A stretch of 64,000 nucleotides of DNA, from NCBI GenBank assembly GCA_945919075.1, contig CAMEIX010000011.1:1-64000 (forward strand). Reading direction: 5' to 3'. The notes under the pieces were generated by a model. The model ran no database searches. It was given only the letters and a program-made list of their open reading frames with translations, and was not told the DNA's origin. The DNA is from an uncultured Lachnospiraceae bacterium (GTDB taxonomy: Bacteria > Bacillota > Clostridia > Lachnospirales > Lachnospiraceae). Numbering within the stretch: position 1 is the stretch's first letter; each line of letters starts with the position of its first letter. Of the stretch, positions 10,947 to 20,931 are shown piece by piece. The position numbers and the translations under genes were made by a program.

Positions 10947-11921
10947 TTATTTAGAAAGAAGTCTGCTTACTTCGTAGTCATAGGCAGGAATGGTCTTTTC
11001 CATTGCAAGTGCTTCTTCAATATCAAAATCAACCAGTTCGCCATGCTGCATACCAACCACTCTCTTGGATTTGCCTTCAATAAGAAGGTCAACAGCCTTT
11101 GCACCCATCAGGGATGCTACATAACGGTCTCTACAGGTCGGGCTACCGCCACGCTGAATATGACCTAAAATAGTTGCACGGGTTTCAATGCCGGTTGCTT
11201 CTTCGATTCTCTTCGCCATTGCTACAGAATCACCGATGCCTTCTGCATTTACAATGATGTAGTGCTTCTTACCCATTCTGCGCTTCTGGATAATGTTTTC
11301 GATAATTGCCTGCTCATTGTGGTCATAATTCTCCGGAAGAAGAATTTCCTCTGCGCCGTTGGTGATACCACACCAAAGGGCAATATATCCTGCATTACGT
11401 CCCATTACTTCGATGATACTGCATCTTTCGTGAGAAGTAGAGGTATCTCTTACCTTATCGATTGCTTCCATCGCGGTATTCACTGCGGTGTCAAAACCAA
11501 TGGTATATTCGGTGCAAGCGATGTCAAGGTCAATCGTGCCGGGAAGACCAATTGCGTTGATGCCGTTTCTTGCAAGAGCCTGAGCTCCGCGGTAGGAACC
11601 ATCACCGCCAATTACCACAAGGCCGTCAATTCCATGCTTTCTGCAGATATCCGCACCCATCTTCTGCACATCGGGCTGCTTAAATTCCAGACATCTTGCC
11701 GTACCTAAGATGGTACCGCCTCTCTGGATAATATCGGAAACGCTTCTTGTATCCAAATCTATAATTTCTTCATTCAACAGGCCTGCATAGCCTCTTTCAA
11801 TACCCTTAACATTTAATCCTTTGGCTATTGCTGTACGTACAACCGCACGAATAGCGGCATTCATACCGGGTGCATCTCCACCACTTGTAAGTACGGCAAT
11901 GGTCTTCATTTGGTTTGCCAT
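10947..11921 (-). CDS. pfkA: 6-phosphofructokinase
   Basis: IAVLTSGGDAPGMNAAIRAVVR, GTARC, GLPGTIDLDI, EVMGRNAGYIAL. Confidence 0.97.
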   Translation of the reverse strand: MANQMKTIAVLTSGGDAPGMNAAIRAVVRTAIAKGLNVKGIERGYAGLLNEEIIDLDTRSVSDIIQRGGTILGTARCLEFKQPDVQKMGADICRKHGIDGLVVIGGDGSYRGAQALARNGINAIGLPGTIDLDIACTEYTIGFDTAVNTAMEAIDKVRDTSTSHERCSIIEVMGRNAGYIALWCGITNGAEEILLPENYDHNEQAIIENIIQKRRMGKKHYIIVNAEGIGDSVAMAKRIEEATGIETRATILGHIQRGGSPTCRDRYVASLMGAKAVDLLIEGKSKRVVGMQHGELVDFDIEEALAMEKTIPAYDYEVSRLLSK

Positions 11922-12029
11922 GACAATAGTCCTCCTAAACAATTTCCTATATTTTAATCCATTTAATAGCAATTTTCAATGGTTTTTTTATTTATTTCTC
12001 ATATTTTCCAAGGGTATAGGAAACGAATC

Positions 12030-15000
12030 TTACTGCTGTACAACTTTCACATTTTCCTTGCCGAAAATTTCCTCCAGTTTTCCCACCAGAGCATCATCTG
12101 CTTTAATTCGCTGGTTCCTCGGAAGCTCTTTCATAGCCTTGGGATTTTCAATATAAATCACTACAATATCTTCCCCCTCCGACTCCTTAAGTGCATCATA
12201 AAGAGCACTCTCTCTTGCCTTAAAATCATCCATGGTAGGAAATTTAATCCAGACTTTTTTCTGCAAATTTTCAAAGGGAATAATCTTTTCGCAGATGATT
12301 TTACCATCCTTATCCTCTTCCACGGAAATGCGTCCCTGTACAAAAACCTTGAAATCCTCCGAAAGATAAGCCGCATTCTTTTCGTAATCTTTCGGGAATA
12401 CCACAACTTCCACGGTGCCCACCAGATCTTCGATCGTTAAGAATGCCATGACCTTGTCATTCTTTGTATACTTAATGGTCTTAGCAGAAATCAGGCCTCC
12501 TACAGTGGCTCTCTCCCCGTCAACGGCACGCACCGCACCGGTTTCCTCATCCAGTGCAAAATCAGCAGTAGTGTGGGTAATCTTCTTACGCCAAACCGCT
12601 TCATATTCTTCCATGGGATGTCCGCTGACATAGATGCCCAGAACCTCTTTTTCAAAGGCCAGTTTCATTTCCTTGGAATATTCTCCCACATCGGGAAGTT
12701 TCAGGTCAAAACTATCCTTGGAATCCTCATCCACAATATCAAATAAAGACATCTGTCCTGCCATATTGTTTTTCTTATCTTTCTGAGTCCGGTCCATAAT
12801 CTGCACGTAAACACTCATGAACTGCTTTCTGGTACCGCCGAGGCTGTCGAGCGCACCGGCTTTGATGAAATTCTCCACTGCACGCTTGTTCAGATCTTTA
12901 TCCGCCATACGGGTCAGGAAATCCTGCAGATTAGTAAAATTCCCCCGCGCTTTTCTTTCCTCCACTACGGCGGCAATCACCGGCCAGCCCACACTCTTAA
13001 TAGCAGTCAGGGAATAACGGATGCAGTTTCCCGCAACCGAGAAGCCGCTCTCTCCGTAGTTGATGTCAGGAGGCAGAATCTGAATGCCCATGCTCCGGCA
13101 TACCAGAATGTATTCCGCAACCTTTTTGGGGTTATCAATGACGGAAGTAAGCAGTGCCGCCATAAACTCCACGGGATAGTAATATTTCAGATAGGCCGTC
13201 TGATAGGAAACGACAGCATAGCAGGCAGCATGGGATTTGTTGAAAGCATATTTTGCAAAATCCATCATGGTTCCATAAATTTCATCCGCAACCTTTTCAT
13301 CAATCCCGCGGGCTACACACCCGGGTACGCCTTCCTCCGCATTCCCGTAAATAAAGTTTGCCCGCTCTTTCTCCATTACATACTGCTTTTTTTTACTCAT
13401 GGCACGGCGAACCAGATCGCTTCGTCCCAGGGTATACCCACCAAGATCGCGCACAATCTGCATAACCTGTTCCTGATACACAATACAGCCGTAAGTAGGC
13501 GACAGAATCGGCTTTAATTCAGGACATGCGTAACTGATTTCATCGGAAGAATTTTTGCCCTTGATATATTTAGGAATGAAATCCATAGGCCCCGGACGAT
13601 ACAGGGAAATACCCGCAATGACATCCTCCAGATTCTGGGGGCGAAGTTCCTTCATGAAACTCTTCATTCCCGTACTTTCCAACTGGAATACCCCATCGGT
13701 TCTGCCGGTGCCGATGGATTCTAAAACTTTTTTATCGTCATAATCAATGTTATCCACGTCAATATGGATACCCTTGCTTTTTTCAATCATGTCCACCGCA
13801 TCCTTGATTACCGTCAGGGTGCGAAGTCCCAGGAAATCCATCTTCAAAAGCCCCAGTTCTTCCAAGGTGGTCATGGTAAACTGTGTGGTAATGGAGCCGT
13901 CGGAGCCTCTTGACAGAGGTACAAATTCATCCGCAGATTTCTGGCAGATTACCACCCCTGCTGCATGCATGGAGGTATGCCTTGGCAGACCTTCCAGACG
14001 TTTACACATATCAATCAGGTGCTTCACCTGCTCATCCGTGTTATAGAGATTTCGAAACTCCGGATTTATATCCAGGGCACGATCAATGGTAATATTTAAC
14101 TCATTGGGAATCATTTTGGCAATGGAATCCACAAAGGCATAGGGTAAATCCATAACCCTGCCCACATCACGTATTACACCTTTAGCCGCCATGGTACCGA
14201 AGGTAACAATCTGCACCACCTTGTCGGAACCGTACTTTCTTCCCACATAATCAATCACTTCCTGCCTTCTTTCAAAGCAGAAATCCACGTCAATATCGGG
14301 CATGGACACACGTTCCGGATTTAGGAAACGTTCAAAAAGCAAATTATAGCGTATCGGGTCAATATTCGTGATTTTTAGGCAGTATGCCACGATGCTTCCC
14401 GCCGCGGAACCACGCCCCGGTCCCACGGGAATCCCGTTTTCCTTAGCATAATTGATAAAGTCCCAGACAATCAGGAAATAATCCACATAGCCCATGGTTT
14501 TAATAACACCGAGCTCATAGTCCAGTCTTTCCCGAAGGGTCTGACCGGTCTCGCCCGCCTGTGCATTTTCGTCCCCATAACGTTCCTTCAGCCCATCATT
14601 ACATAATTTATTCAGGTATGTCCAGGAATCATACCCTTCCGGCACATCATATTTGGGGAGTTTTGTCACCCCAAACTCAATTTCCACATTGCATCGGTCC
14701 GCAATCCTCTGGGTATTTTCCACGGCTTCCCAGGCATAGGGGAAAAGTCCCTTCATTTCTTCTTCACTTTTTACAAAGTACTGGCCGCCCTCATAACGCA
14801 TACGGTCTTCATCGGAAAGCTTTTTCCCGGTCTGCAGGCACAGTAAAATATCGTGGGAATCCACATCTTCCTTGTAGGTATAATGCACGTCATTGGTCAC
14901 CACAAGCGGAATATCCAGTTCCTTGCTCATTTTCATCAGTTCGGTGTTAACGGTCCTTTGTTCCGGAATACCATGATCCTGCATTTCCAGGAAAAAATTC

Positions 15001-15506
15001 CCTTTTCCAAAGCAGGCTTCGTATTTTTGGGCTGCTTTTTTTGCCTCATGGAGCAGACCTTTCATGATATAGCGCTGTACTTCTCCGGCAAGGCAGGCGG
15101 AGAGTGCAATGATTCCTTCATGGAACTGCTCCAGTACCTCCATGTCCACACGGGGCTTGTAATAATAACCTTCCGTAAACCCGCGGCTGACAATCTTCAT
15201 CAGATTGGCATAGCCCTGATTGTTTTCGGCAAGCAGAACCAGATGATAATAGCGGTCCTCACCCCCGGTCAGTTCCTTATCAAAGCGGGAGTTGGGTGCC
15301 ACATATACTTCGCAGCCCAAAATGGGCTTAATTCCTTCTTCTCTGGCCGCACGATAAAAATCGATCACTCCGTACATAACGCCGTGATCGGTAATGGCCG
15401 CACTGTTCATGCCAAGTTCTTTGACACGCTTTACATATTCTTTTATTTTGTTGGAACCGTCTAAGAGTGAATATTCCGTATGTACATGAAGATGTGTAAA
15501 TGCCAT
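12030..15506 (-). CDS. dnaE: DNA polymerase III subunit alpha
   Basis: 1158 aa; PHP domain (FTHLHVHTEYSLLDG), PVGPGRGSAAGSIVAYCLKITNIDP, PDIDVDFCFERR, OB-fold C-term. Confidence 0.98.
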   Translation of the reverse strand: MAFTHLHVHTEYSLLDGSNKIKEYVKRVKELGMNSAAITDHGVMYGVIDFYRAAREEGIKPILGCEVYVAPNSRFDKELTGGEDRYYHLVLLAENNQGYANLMKIVSRGFTEGYYYKPRVDMEVLEQFHEGIIALSACLAGEVQRYIMKGLLHEAKKAAQKYEACFGKGNFFLEMQDHGIPEQRTVNTELMKMSKELDIPLVVTNDVHYTYKEDVDSHDILLCLQTGKKLSDEDRMRYEGGQYFVKSEEEMKGLFPYAWEAVENTQRIADRCNVEIEFGVTKLPKYDVPEGYDSWTYLNKLCNDGLKERYGDENAQAGETGQTLRERLDYELGVIKTMGYVDYFLIVWDFINYAKENGIPVGPGRGSAAGSIVAYCLKITNIDPIRYNLLFERFLNPERVSMPDIDVDFCFERRQEVIDYVGRKYGSDKVVQIVTFGTMAAKGVIRDVGRVMDLPYAFVDSIAKMIPNELNITIDRALDINPEFRNLYNTDEQVKHLIDMCKRLEGLPRHTSMHAAGVVICQKSADEFVPLSRGSDGSITTQFTMTTLEELGLLKMDFLGLRTLTVIKDAVDMIEKSKGIHIDVDNIDYDDKKVLESIGTGRTDGVFQLESTGMKSFMKELRPQNLEDVIAGISLYRPGPMDFIPKYIKGKNSSDEISYACPELKPILSPTYGCIVYQEQVMQIVRDLGGYTLGRSDLVRRAMSKKKQYVMEKERANFIYGNAEEGVPGCVARGIDEKVADEIYGTMMDFAKYAFNKSHAACYAVVSYQTAYLKYYYPVEFMAALLTSVIDNPKKVAEYILVCRSMGIQILPPDINYGESGFSVAGNCIRYSLTAIKSVGWPVIAAVVEERKARGNFTNLQDFLTRMADKDLNKRAVENFIKAGALDSLGGTRKQFMSVYVQIMDRTQKDKKNNMAGQMSLFDIVDEDSKDSFDLKLPDVGEYSKEMKLAFEKEVLGIYVSGHPMEEYEAVWRKKITHTTADFALDEETGAVRAVDGERATVGGLISAKTIKYTKNDKVMAFLTIEDLVGTVEVVVFPKDYEKNAAYLSEDFKVFVQGRISVEEDKDGKIICEKIIPFENLQKKVWIKFPTMDDFKARESALYDALKESEGEDIVVIYIENPKAMKELPRNQRIKADDALVGKLEEIFGKENVKVVQQ

Positions 15507-15527
15507 GTTTTCCCTGCCTTCTTTACC

Positions 15528-15560
15528 AAAAAAGGGCTCCCTGTATAGTCTGGGAGCCCC
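15528..15560 (-). terminator. Rho-independent terminator upstream of dnaE
   Basis: Minus strand GGGGCTCCC-agactatacag-GGAGCCC-TTTTTT. Confidence 0.8.
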
Positions 15561-15582
15561 GATAACCCAAATAAGTTTCCGT

Positions 15583-16119
15583 CTACATAACTTTTGTTCC
15601 GCAGTTTACGCAGAATACTGCATCATCGGATAAGGTGCTGCCGCAGTTAGGACAGACCCTCGCCACAGGTGCGGCAGCTGCTTCTACAGGTACTGCCGGT
15701 GCTTCTGCAGGTGTCACAGGTGCTTCTATGGGTGTCGCAGGTGTTTCTGCTACAGGTGACTCCTTTGCTGCAGGCGCTGTGGGCTGTACTGCGCCGGCTA
15801 CCTGACCTGCTGCATTGGCAATCGCACTCACAAGTTCACGGGTATTATTGCCGGCAAGCTGTGTTGCCTGTCCACTTGCATTATTCGCAAATTCCAAGGC
15901 GCTTGCAATACGTGCCAGATTATCATTCATAAGTTTCATCTGTTTGATATGCTGGTTAATCTTGAAATACCAGCAGGTGATGGCACGTACTAAAAAGAAT
16001 ATACCAATTGCAATCGCAATGGTTACAATAATTGCCACAATTCCAATTGCAATACTTTGCTCAAACAAATCAACAATATCAATCAAATCAGATAAATCTT
16101 CCAAAAACCCCACACTCAT
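15583..16119 (-). CDS. Membrane protein with Ala/Pro-rich linker and C-terminal zinc ribbon
   Basis: TM helix, PAT/PVE-rich linker, CPNCGSTLSDDAVFCVNCGTKV. Confidence 0.85.
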   Translation of the reverse strand: MSVGFLEDLSDLIDIVDLFEQSIAIGIVAIIVTIAIAIGIFFLVRAITCWYFKINQHIKQMKLMNDNLARIASALEFANNASGQATQLAGNNTRELVSAIANAAGQVAGAVQPTAPAAKESPVAETPATPIEAPVTPAEAPAVPVEAAAAPVARVCPNCGSTLSDDAVFCVNCGTKVM

Positions 16120-16191
16120 GACATTTCTCCTTTGTAAATTATGCTGTTTTTGTGTTCCTGCCTACATTATTCACCCAAATAAGCAATTTGT

Positions 16192-17385
16192 CTATAAATA
16201 TTTTTTCAGAATTTCTGCCTTGTCCGTCTTCTCCCAGGGAAGATCCAGGTCATTACGACCAAAATGTCCGTAAGCTGCGGTCTGTCTGTAAATAGGACGA
16301 CGTAAATCCAGCATTTTAATGATTCCTGCGGGACGAAGATCAAAGTTCTCACGGACAATTTCCACCAGCTTCAGTTCGGAAATTTTACCGGTTCCGAAGG
16401 TTTCCACGCGAACGGAGGTAGGCTGTGCCACACCAATTGCGTATGAAAGCTGAATCTCGCATTTATCTGCCAGACCTGCTGCTACAATATTTTTGGCAAC
16501 GTAACGTGCTGCGTATGCTGCAGAACGGTCTACCTTTGTGCAGTCTTTTCCGGAGAACGCACCGCCGCCGTGACGTGCATAGCCACCGTAAGTATCCACA
16601 ATAATCTTTCTGCCGGTAAGTCCCGCATCACCATGCGGTCCTCCAATGACAAAACGACCGGTGGGATTGATAAAATATTTAGTATCCGCGTCCACAAGTT
16701 CTTTCGGAAGAACTGCATCAAACACGTATTTCTCAATATCTTCATGAATCTGCTTCTGAGAAACATCCGGGTCATGCTGTGTGGAGAGAACCACTGCTTC
16801 TAAACGGATGGGCTTGCCGCTTTCATCATACTGAACGGAAACCTGGCTCTTTCCGTCGGGGCGAAGATAAGGTAAGGTGCCGTCTTTTCTGACTTTGGTA
16901 AGCTGTTTGGTAAGAAGATGCGCCAGATAAATCGGATAAGGCATATACTCGTCGGTCTCGTTGGTTGCGTAGCCAAACATCATACCCTGATCCCCTGCGC
17001 CGATTGCTTCGATTTCTTCATCAGACATTTTGTTTTCCCGTGCTTCTAAGGCCTTATCCACACCCATTGCAATGTCCGGAGACTGTTCGTCGATTGCAAC
17101 CATAACCGCACAGGTATTTCCGTCAAAGCCGTATTCAGAGCGGTCATAACCAATCTCCTTTACTGTTTCTCTGACAATTTTCTGATAATCAATATGTGCT
17201 GTGGATGTAATTTCTCCTGTAACCAGTACGAAACCGGTACAACTTGCTGTTTCGCAGGCTACGCGGCTTGCGGGATCCTGCTCCAGTAACGCATCCAGTA
17301 TTGCATCGGAAACTGCGTCACACATTTTGTCGGGATGTCCTTCTGTTACGGATTCAGAAGTAAATAAAATCTTTTCCTGTTCCAT
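16192..17385 (-). CDS. metK: S-adenosylmethionine synthase
   Basis: [59 protein letters not shown]. Confidence 0.98.
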   Translation of the reverse strand: MEQEKILFTSESVTEGHPDKMCDAVSDAILDALLEQDPASRVACETASCTGFVLVTGEITSTAHIDYQKIVRETVKEIGYDRSEYGFDGNTCAVMVAIDEQSPDIAMGVDKALEARENKMSDEEIEAIGAGDQGMMFGYATNETDEYMPYPIYLAHLLTKQLTKVRKDGTLPYLRPDGKSQVSVQYDESGKPIRLEAVVLSTQHDPDVSQKQIHEDIEKYVFDAVLPKELVDADTKYFINPTGRFVIGGPHGDAGLTGRKIIVDTYGGYARHGGGAFSGKDCTKVDRSAAYAARYVAKNIVAAGLADKCEIQLSYAIGVAQPTSVRVETFGTGKISELKLVEIVRENFDLRPAGIIKMLDLRRPIYRQTAAYGHFGRNDLDLPWEKTDKAEILKKYL

Positions 17386-17445
17386 TTCTCCTCTTTCTGT
17401 GCTGTATTTGCCCAGACACCGGCAATGTAAAATTTCAGTAACAGA

Positions 17446-17562
17446 GACGAGCTACTCGTCGCCATAACAGAGCGAGATACGCTTTGCGAATCTCGCTCTG
17501 ATTAGCGGTCGGCAAATGACCATTCATGCGAGCATGATGGTCACTTGCCTCGTCGCCATAAC
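17446..17562. repeat. Palindrome array between S-box terminator and metK
   Basis: Three hairpins (GACGAG-cta-CTCGTC; CAGAGCGAGAT..ATCTCGCTCTG; GGCAAATGACCAT..ATGGTCACTTGCC) and a 14-bp direct repeat CTCGTCGCCATAAC at 17455 and 17549. Confidence 0.85.
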
Positions 17563-17590
17563 AAAATCCGCTTACGGAACATAAGCGGAC
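17563..17590 (-). terminator. Riboswitch expression-platform terminator
   Basis: Minus strand CCGCTTA-tgttccg-TAAGCGG-ATTTTGTT. Confidence 0.75.
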
Positions 17591-17608
17591 TGATTTATCA
17601 TTTCAACC

Positions 17609-17723
17609 CTCTTATTGTTCGACCTGTATCTACAGGAATAGTCGCTCAGGGAGGCACCTTCCGGCTTGCCGGGGTTGCCGTGGCTTCACAGATCCTATGT
17701 ATCTCCACCACTCTGAATAAGAG
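17609..17723 (-). ncRNA. SAM-I (S-box) riboswitch upstream of metK
   Basis: Minus strand CTCTTATTCAGAGTGGTGGAGATACATAGGATCTGTGAAGCCACGGCAACC..GGTGC..AATAAGAG matches S-box core with closing P1. Confidence 0.93.
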
Positions 17724-17736
17724 AACTATTATGCAA

Positions 17737-19029
17737 TTAACCTATCTTTAACTTAAACTTTTGCAGGTCCCGATCGGATTCTACCTTTTCAATCATAGCA
17801 CCAAGGGACTGCAATTTCAAGTGGAAATCTTCGTATCCACGCTCGATATAATGAATATCCTCCACCACCGAATATCCGTCCGCCGATAGGGCTGCCAGAA
17901 CCAGTGCTGCTCCGGCTCGAAGGTCAGGGGCTGAAATATTGGCTCCGGTATATCCTTTTACACCGTTTACAATGGCAGTATTGCCTTCTACCTTTATATT
18001 GGCACCCATGCGGGTCAACTCATCCACATATTTAAAACGATTTTCAAAAATGCTTTCCGTTACAATGCTGGTTCCCTGAGAAAGAGCAAGCGCAACCGTT
18101 ATCTGGGGTTGCATATCCGTCGGGAAACCGGGATAAGGAAGGGTCTTCACCTGCGTGTGGCGAAGAGGTTTTGCTGCCACCACGCGAACCGCATCATCCG
18201 ATTCTTCGATTTCACAGCCGATTTCCAGAAGTTTTGCGGTAATGGACTCTAAGTGCTTCGGAATTACATTCTTTACCGTTACATCTCCCTTGGTCGTGGC
18301 TGCCGCAAACATAAAAGTTCCGGCTTCAATCTGGTCGGGAATGATGGCATATTCCGTGCCATGAAGCTTCGGCACACCCTTAATACGAATCACATCCGTG
18401 CCGGCACCTTTGATATTGGCGCCCATACTGTTTAAGAAGTTGGCCAAGTCTACCACATGGGGTTCCTTTGCCGCATTTTCAATAATGGTCTTGCCTTCTG
18501 CCAGCGCAGCTACCATCATAATATTGATAGTGGCACCTACGGAAACCACGTCCATGTATATATGGCTTCCTCTCAGATTCTCTGCTTTTGCCTTAATAAG
18601 ACCATATTCAATCTTAACTTCCGCCCCCAGTGCGCGGAAACCTTTAATGTGCTGGTCAATAGCCCGGCATCCGATGTCACAACCACCGGGAAGCGCTACC
18701 TCTGCCCTCTTATACTTGGCAAGAAGTGCACCGATGAAATAATAGGATGCCCGGATTTTCCGGATATTATCACCATCCACCACTAAACTGTTAATCTGGG
18801 ATGGTAAAATGGTAACCCGATGTCTGTCATCCCGTTTCACGATGGTGCCAATGCTCTGCATAGCCTCCAGCAAAACGTTGATATCCCTGACATCAGGAAG
18901 ATTTTCTATATGAACTGTATCATCGGACATAAGGGCTGCTGCGATAATAGGAAGTGCTGCATTTTTAGCACCGCCTATCTCCACTTCACCAACCAATGGA
19001 TTGCCGCCTTTAATTGCGTATTGTTCCAT
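17737..19029 (-). CDS. murA: UDP-N-acetylglucosamine 1-carboxyvinyltransferase
   Basis: GGNPLVGEVEIGGAKNAALPIIAA, PGGCDIGCRAIDQHIKG, GFPTDMQPQ. Confidence 0.96.
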   Translation of the reverse strand: MEQYAIKGGNPLVGEVEIGGAKNAALPIIAAALMSDDTVHIENLPDVRDINVLLEAMQSIGTIVKRDDRHRVTILPSQINSLVVDGDNIRKIRASYYFIGALLAKYKRAEVALPGGCDIGCRAIDQHIKGFRALGAEVKIEYGLIKAKAENLRGSHIYMDVVSVGATINIMMVAALAEGKTIIENAAKEPHVVDLANFLNSMGANIKGAGTDVIRIKGVPKLHGTEYAIIPDQIEAGTFMFAAATTKGDVTVKNVIPKHLESITAKLLEIGCEIEESDDAVRVVAAKPLRHTQVKTLPYPGFPTDMQPQITVALALSQGTSIVTESIFENRFKYVDELTRMGANIKVEGNTAIVNGVKGYTGANISAPDLRAGAALVLAALSADGYSVVEDIHYIERGYEDFHLKLQSLGAMIEKVESDRDLQKFKLKIG

Positions 19030-19145
19030 TTTATATACCTCTGGATATTAAAATTCAAATACTATTACTGATTCATTATACCCCCAAACACACCTTTTGT
19101 AAACATGAATATGTGTTCGGGGATTTTTACATACAATATATTGTG

Positions 19146-20768
19146 TTATTTCATATATTTTTCCGGATCCACCTGTTTACCGTTAATCAGGATTTCAAAA
19201 TGCAGATGGGGTCCGGTACTGACACCGGTATTACCGCTTAATGCAATTTTCTGACCCTGGGAAACCTTCTGTCCCACGCTAACGGTAATCTTGCTTAGGT
19301 GCCCGTATCTGGTCTGCCGTCCGTCCGGATGGTCGATATACACCACATAACCGTAGCCGCTGCCCCAACCGGCTTTTGAAACCACGCCGCCGCAGCTTGC
19401 CACAACGGTAGTTCCCTGAGGAGTTGCCCAGTCCACACCCTTGTGATACGTACTTGCGCCTTTCGTGGGTGCTTTACGTTTACCGAATCCGGAAGTCTTA
19501 CGCCCACCGGCAATAGGCTTGATATAGGTAGGTGGAACAATGGTGCCTTTTTCCACAATCTTGGGAACTGCCTCCATCACTACTTCTTCTTTAATAATTT
19601 CCCTGCCCACTTCCCTGTCATTGGAATAGGATACCATTGCCACCACCTTGCGGAAGCCTGCATGGGGTTCCTGCAATGTTTTGGTCTGGGTGGTATACCA
19701 GGAATCGTTGTATACATATTCTATAGGGGCATCATAAATTTCCTCGTAATAATTCTCCTCTACTCTTTCCACGGAAAGCTCCGGTTCCGGAATGGTGATA
19801 ATCAGTTCCTGCCCGATGCGAATGGTAGTGCTGGTGCTTTCCAGGGCATCGTTCATCGCCACCAACTGGTCCATGGGAATATTGGTCTTAATGGCAATTT
19901 CCGATAAGGTGTCACCCGCAACCACAGTGTAGATTGCATTGACCTCCTGATCCTTGATGACCTCCTCCACTGCGGTTGCCACATCTGAAATCTGAGACTC
20001 TTCCAGATAGACTTCCGCAATCTCAACCTCTTCTGAGAAATTCATATTCTGAATCCCAAGCTCATAATCCGAAAAGCTCTTTTCCACAGCTGGTTCCGCA
20101 CCCGCCATGATATCATCCATGTCTTGTTCGAAACCGCCCTTATAATTAGGCATGGGAAGTGCATCCCCAAGAAGGCTTTCGTCCTTGGCCGTGTCCACAA
20201 TTTCCGCAGTAAGCACATTGAATTCCCTGCCGGTGGCATGAAGCAGTTCCACCTGATAACGTCCCGTCGGGTCATACTTGGAAACCGCTGTCTGTAACAA
20301 TTCCTTAACTTCTTCAATGCTTCCCAGGTTCACCATGTAATTGTTCACCTTCACCGCATAGGAACGTTTTGTTGTCTCCTTTATATTGGAAGAAAGCACA
20401 CGGCTCATATTGTCTTTGACAAACTCTTCTTCGTCCGTCTTGCCAAACAGTACAGCCTGTCCTTCCACATTCATGTCCACATCAATAAAGACCAGTTCCT
20501 CGGAATCCGCAACCAGTTCTTTTCTGGCACACATCAGAAGCTCTTCCGCCTTGGCCTCCTCTTCCACGGTTCCAACCTGTTCACCGTTAAGAAAAACTGT
20601 AAAAAAGTTGTCCACCGGTTCTTCCCACTTTACATAGGACGGAAAAAAGAGGGCCGCCAAAAACACTACAAGCCCCGCCATCTTCATTCTCGTATAACTT
20701 ACTCTTCTATAATAACGTGTAATAAATTTCCACATCGATTTATCCCGCAGTTCACAATTCTGTAACAT
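19146..20768 (-). CDS. M23 peptidase with LysM and G5-like domains
   Basis: N-term TM; LysM (YTVVAGDTLSEIAIKTNIPMDQLVAMN); G5-like (REIIKEEVVMEAVPKIVEKGT); M23 (YHKGVDWATPQGTTVVASCGG, GPHLHFEI). Confidence 0.93.
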   Translation of the reverse strand: MLQNCELRDKSMWKFITRYYRRVSYTRMKMAGLVVFLAALFFPSYVKWEEPVDNFFTVFLNGEQVGTVEEEAKAEELLMCARKELVADSEELVFIDVDMNVEGQAVLFGKTDEEEFVKDNMSRVLSSNIKETTKRSYAVKVNNYMVNLGSIEEVKELLQTAVSKYDPTGRYQVELLHATGREFNVLTAEIVDTAKDESLLGDALPMPNYKGGFEQDMDDIMAGAEPAVEKSFSDYELGIQNMNFSEEVEIAEVYLEESQISDVATAVEEVIKDQEVNAIYTVVAGDTLSEIAIKTNIPMDQLVAMNDALESTSTTIRIGQELIITIPEPELSVERVEENYYEEIYDAPIEYVYNDSWYTTQTKTLQEPHAGFRKVVAMVSYSNDREVGREIIKEEVVMEAVPKIVEKGTIVPPTYIKPIAGGRKTSGFGKRKAPTKGASTYHKGVDWATPQGTTVVASCGGVVSKAGWGSGYGYVVYIDHPDGRQTRYGHLSKITVSVGQKVSQGQKIALSGNTGVSTGPHLHFEILINGKQVDPEKYMK

Positions 20769-20828
20769 TTAACAAAATCATTTTATCAGCAAAAACCATG
20801 GTTGTAAAGCCCCTGTTATGGTATAATA

Positions 20829-20914
20829 TGTTCCGACCCGACAGGGTCGAGAACAGCAACCGTTAGGTTGCGTCCACTTGTTCCGCCCCGACAGGGTCGA
20901 GAACAGCAACCGTT
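20829..20914. repeat. TTGTTCC modular hairpin repeat (about 1.7 units) in dinB leader
   Basis: TGTTCCGACCC-gaca-GGGTCGAGAACA GCAACC-gtta-GGTTGC GTCCACTTGTTCCGCCCCGACAGGGTCGAGAACAGCAACCG. Confidence 0.88.
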
Positions 20915-20931
20915 CCCGAAAGGAGGTCCCC

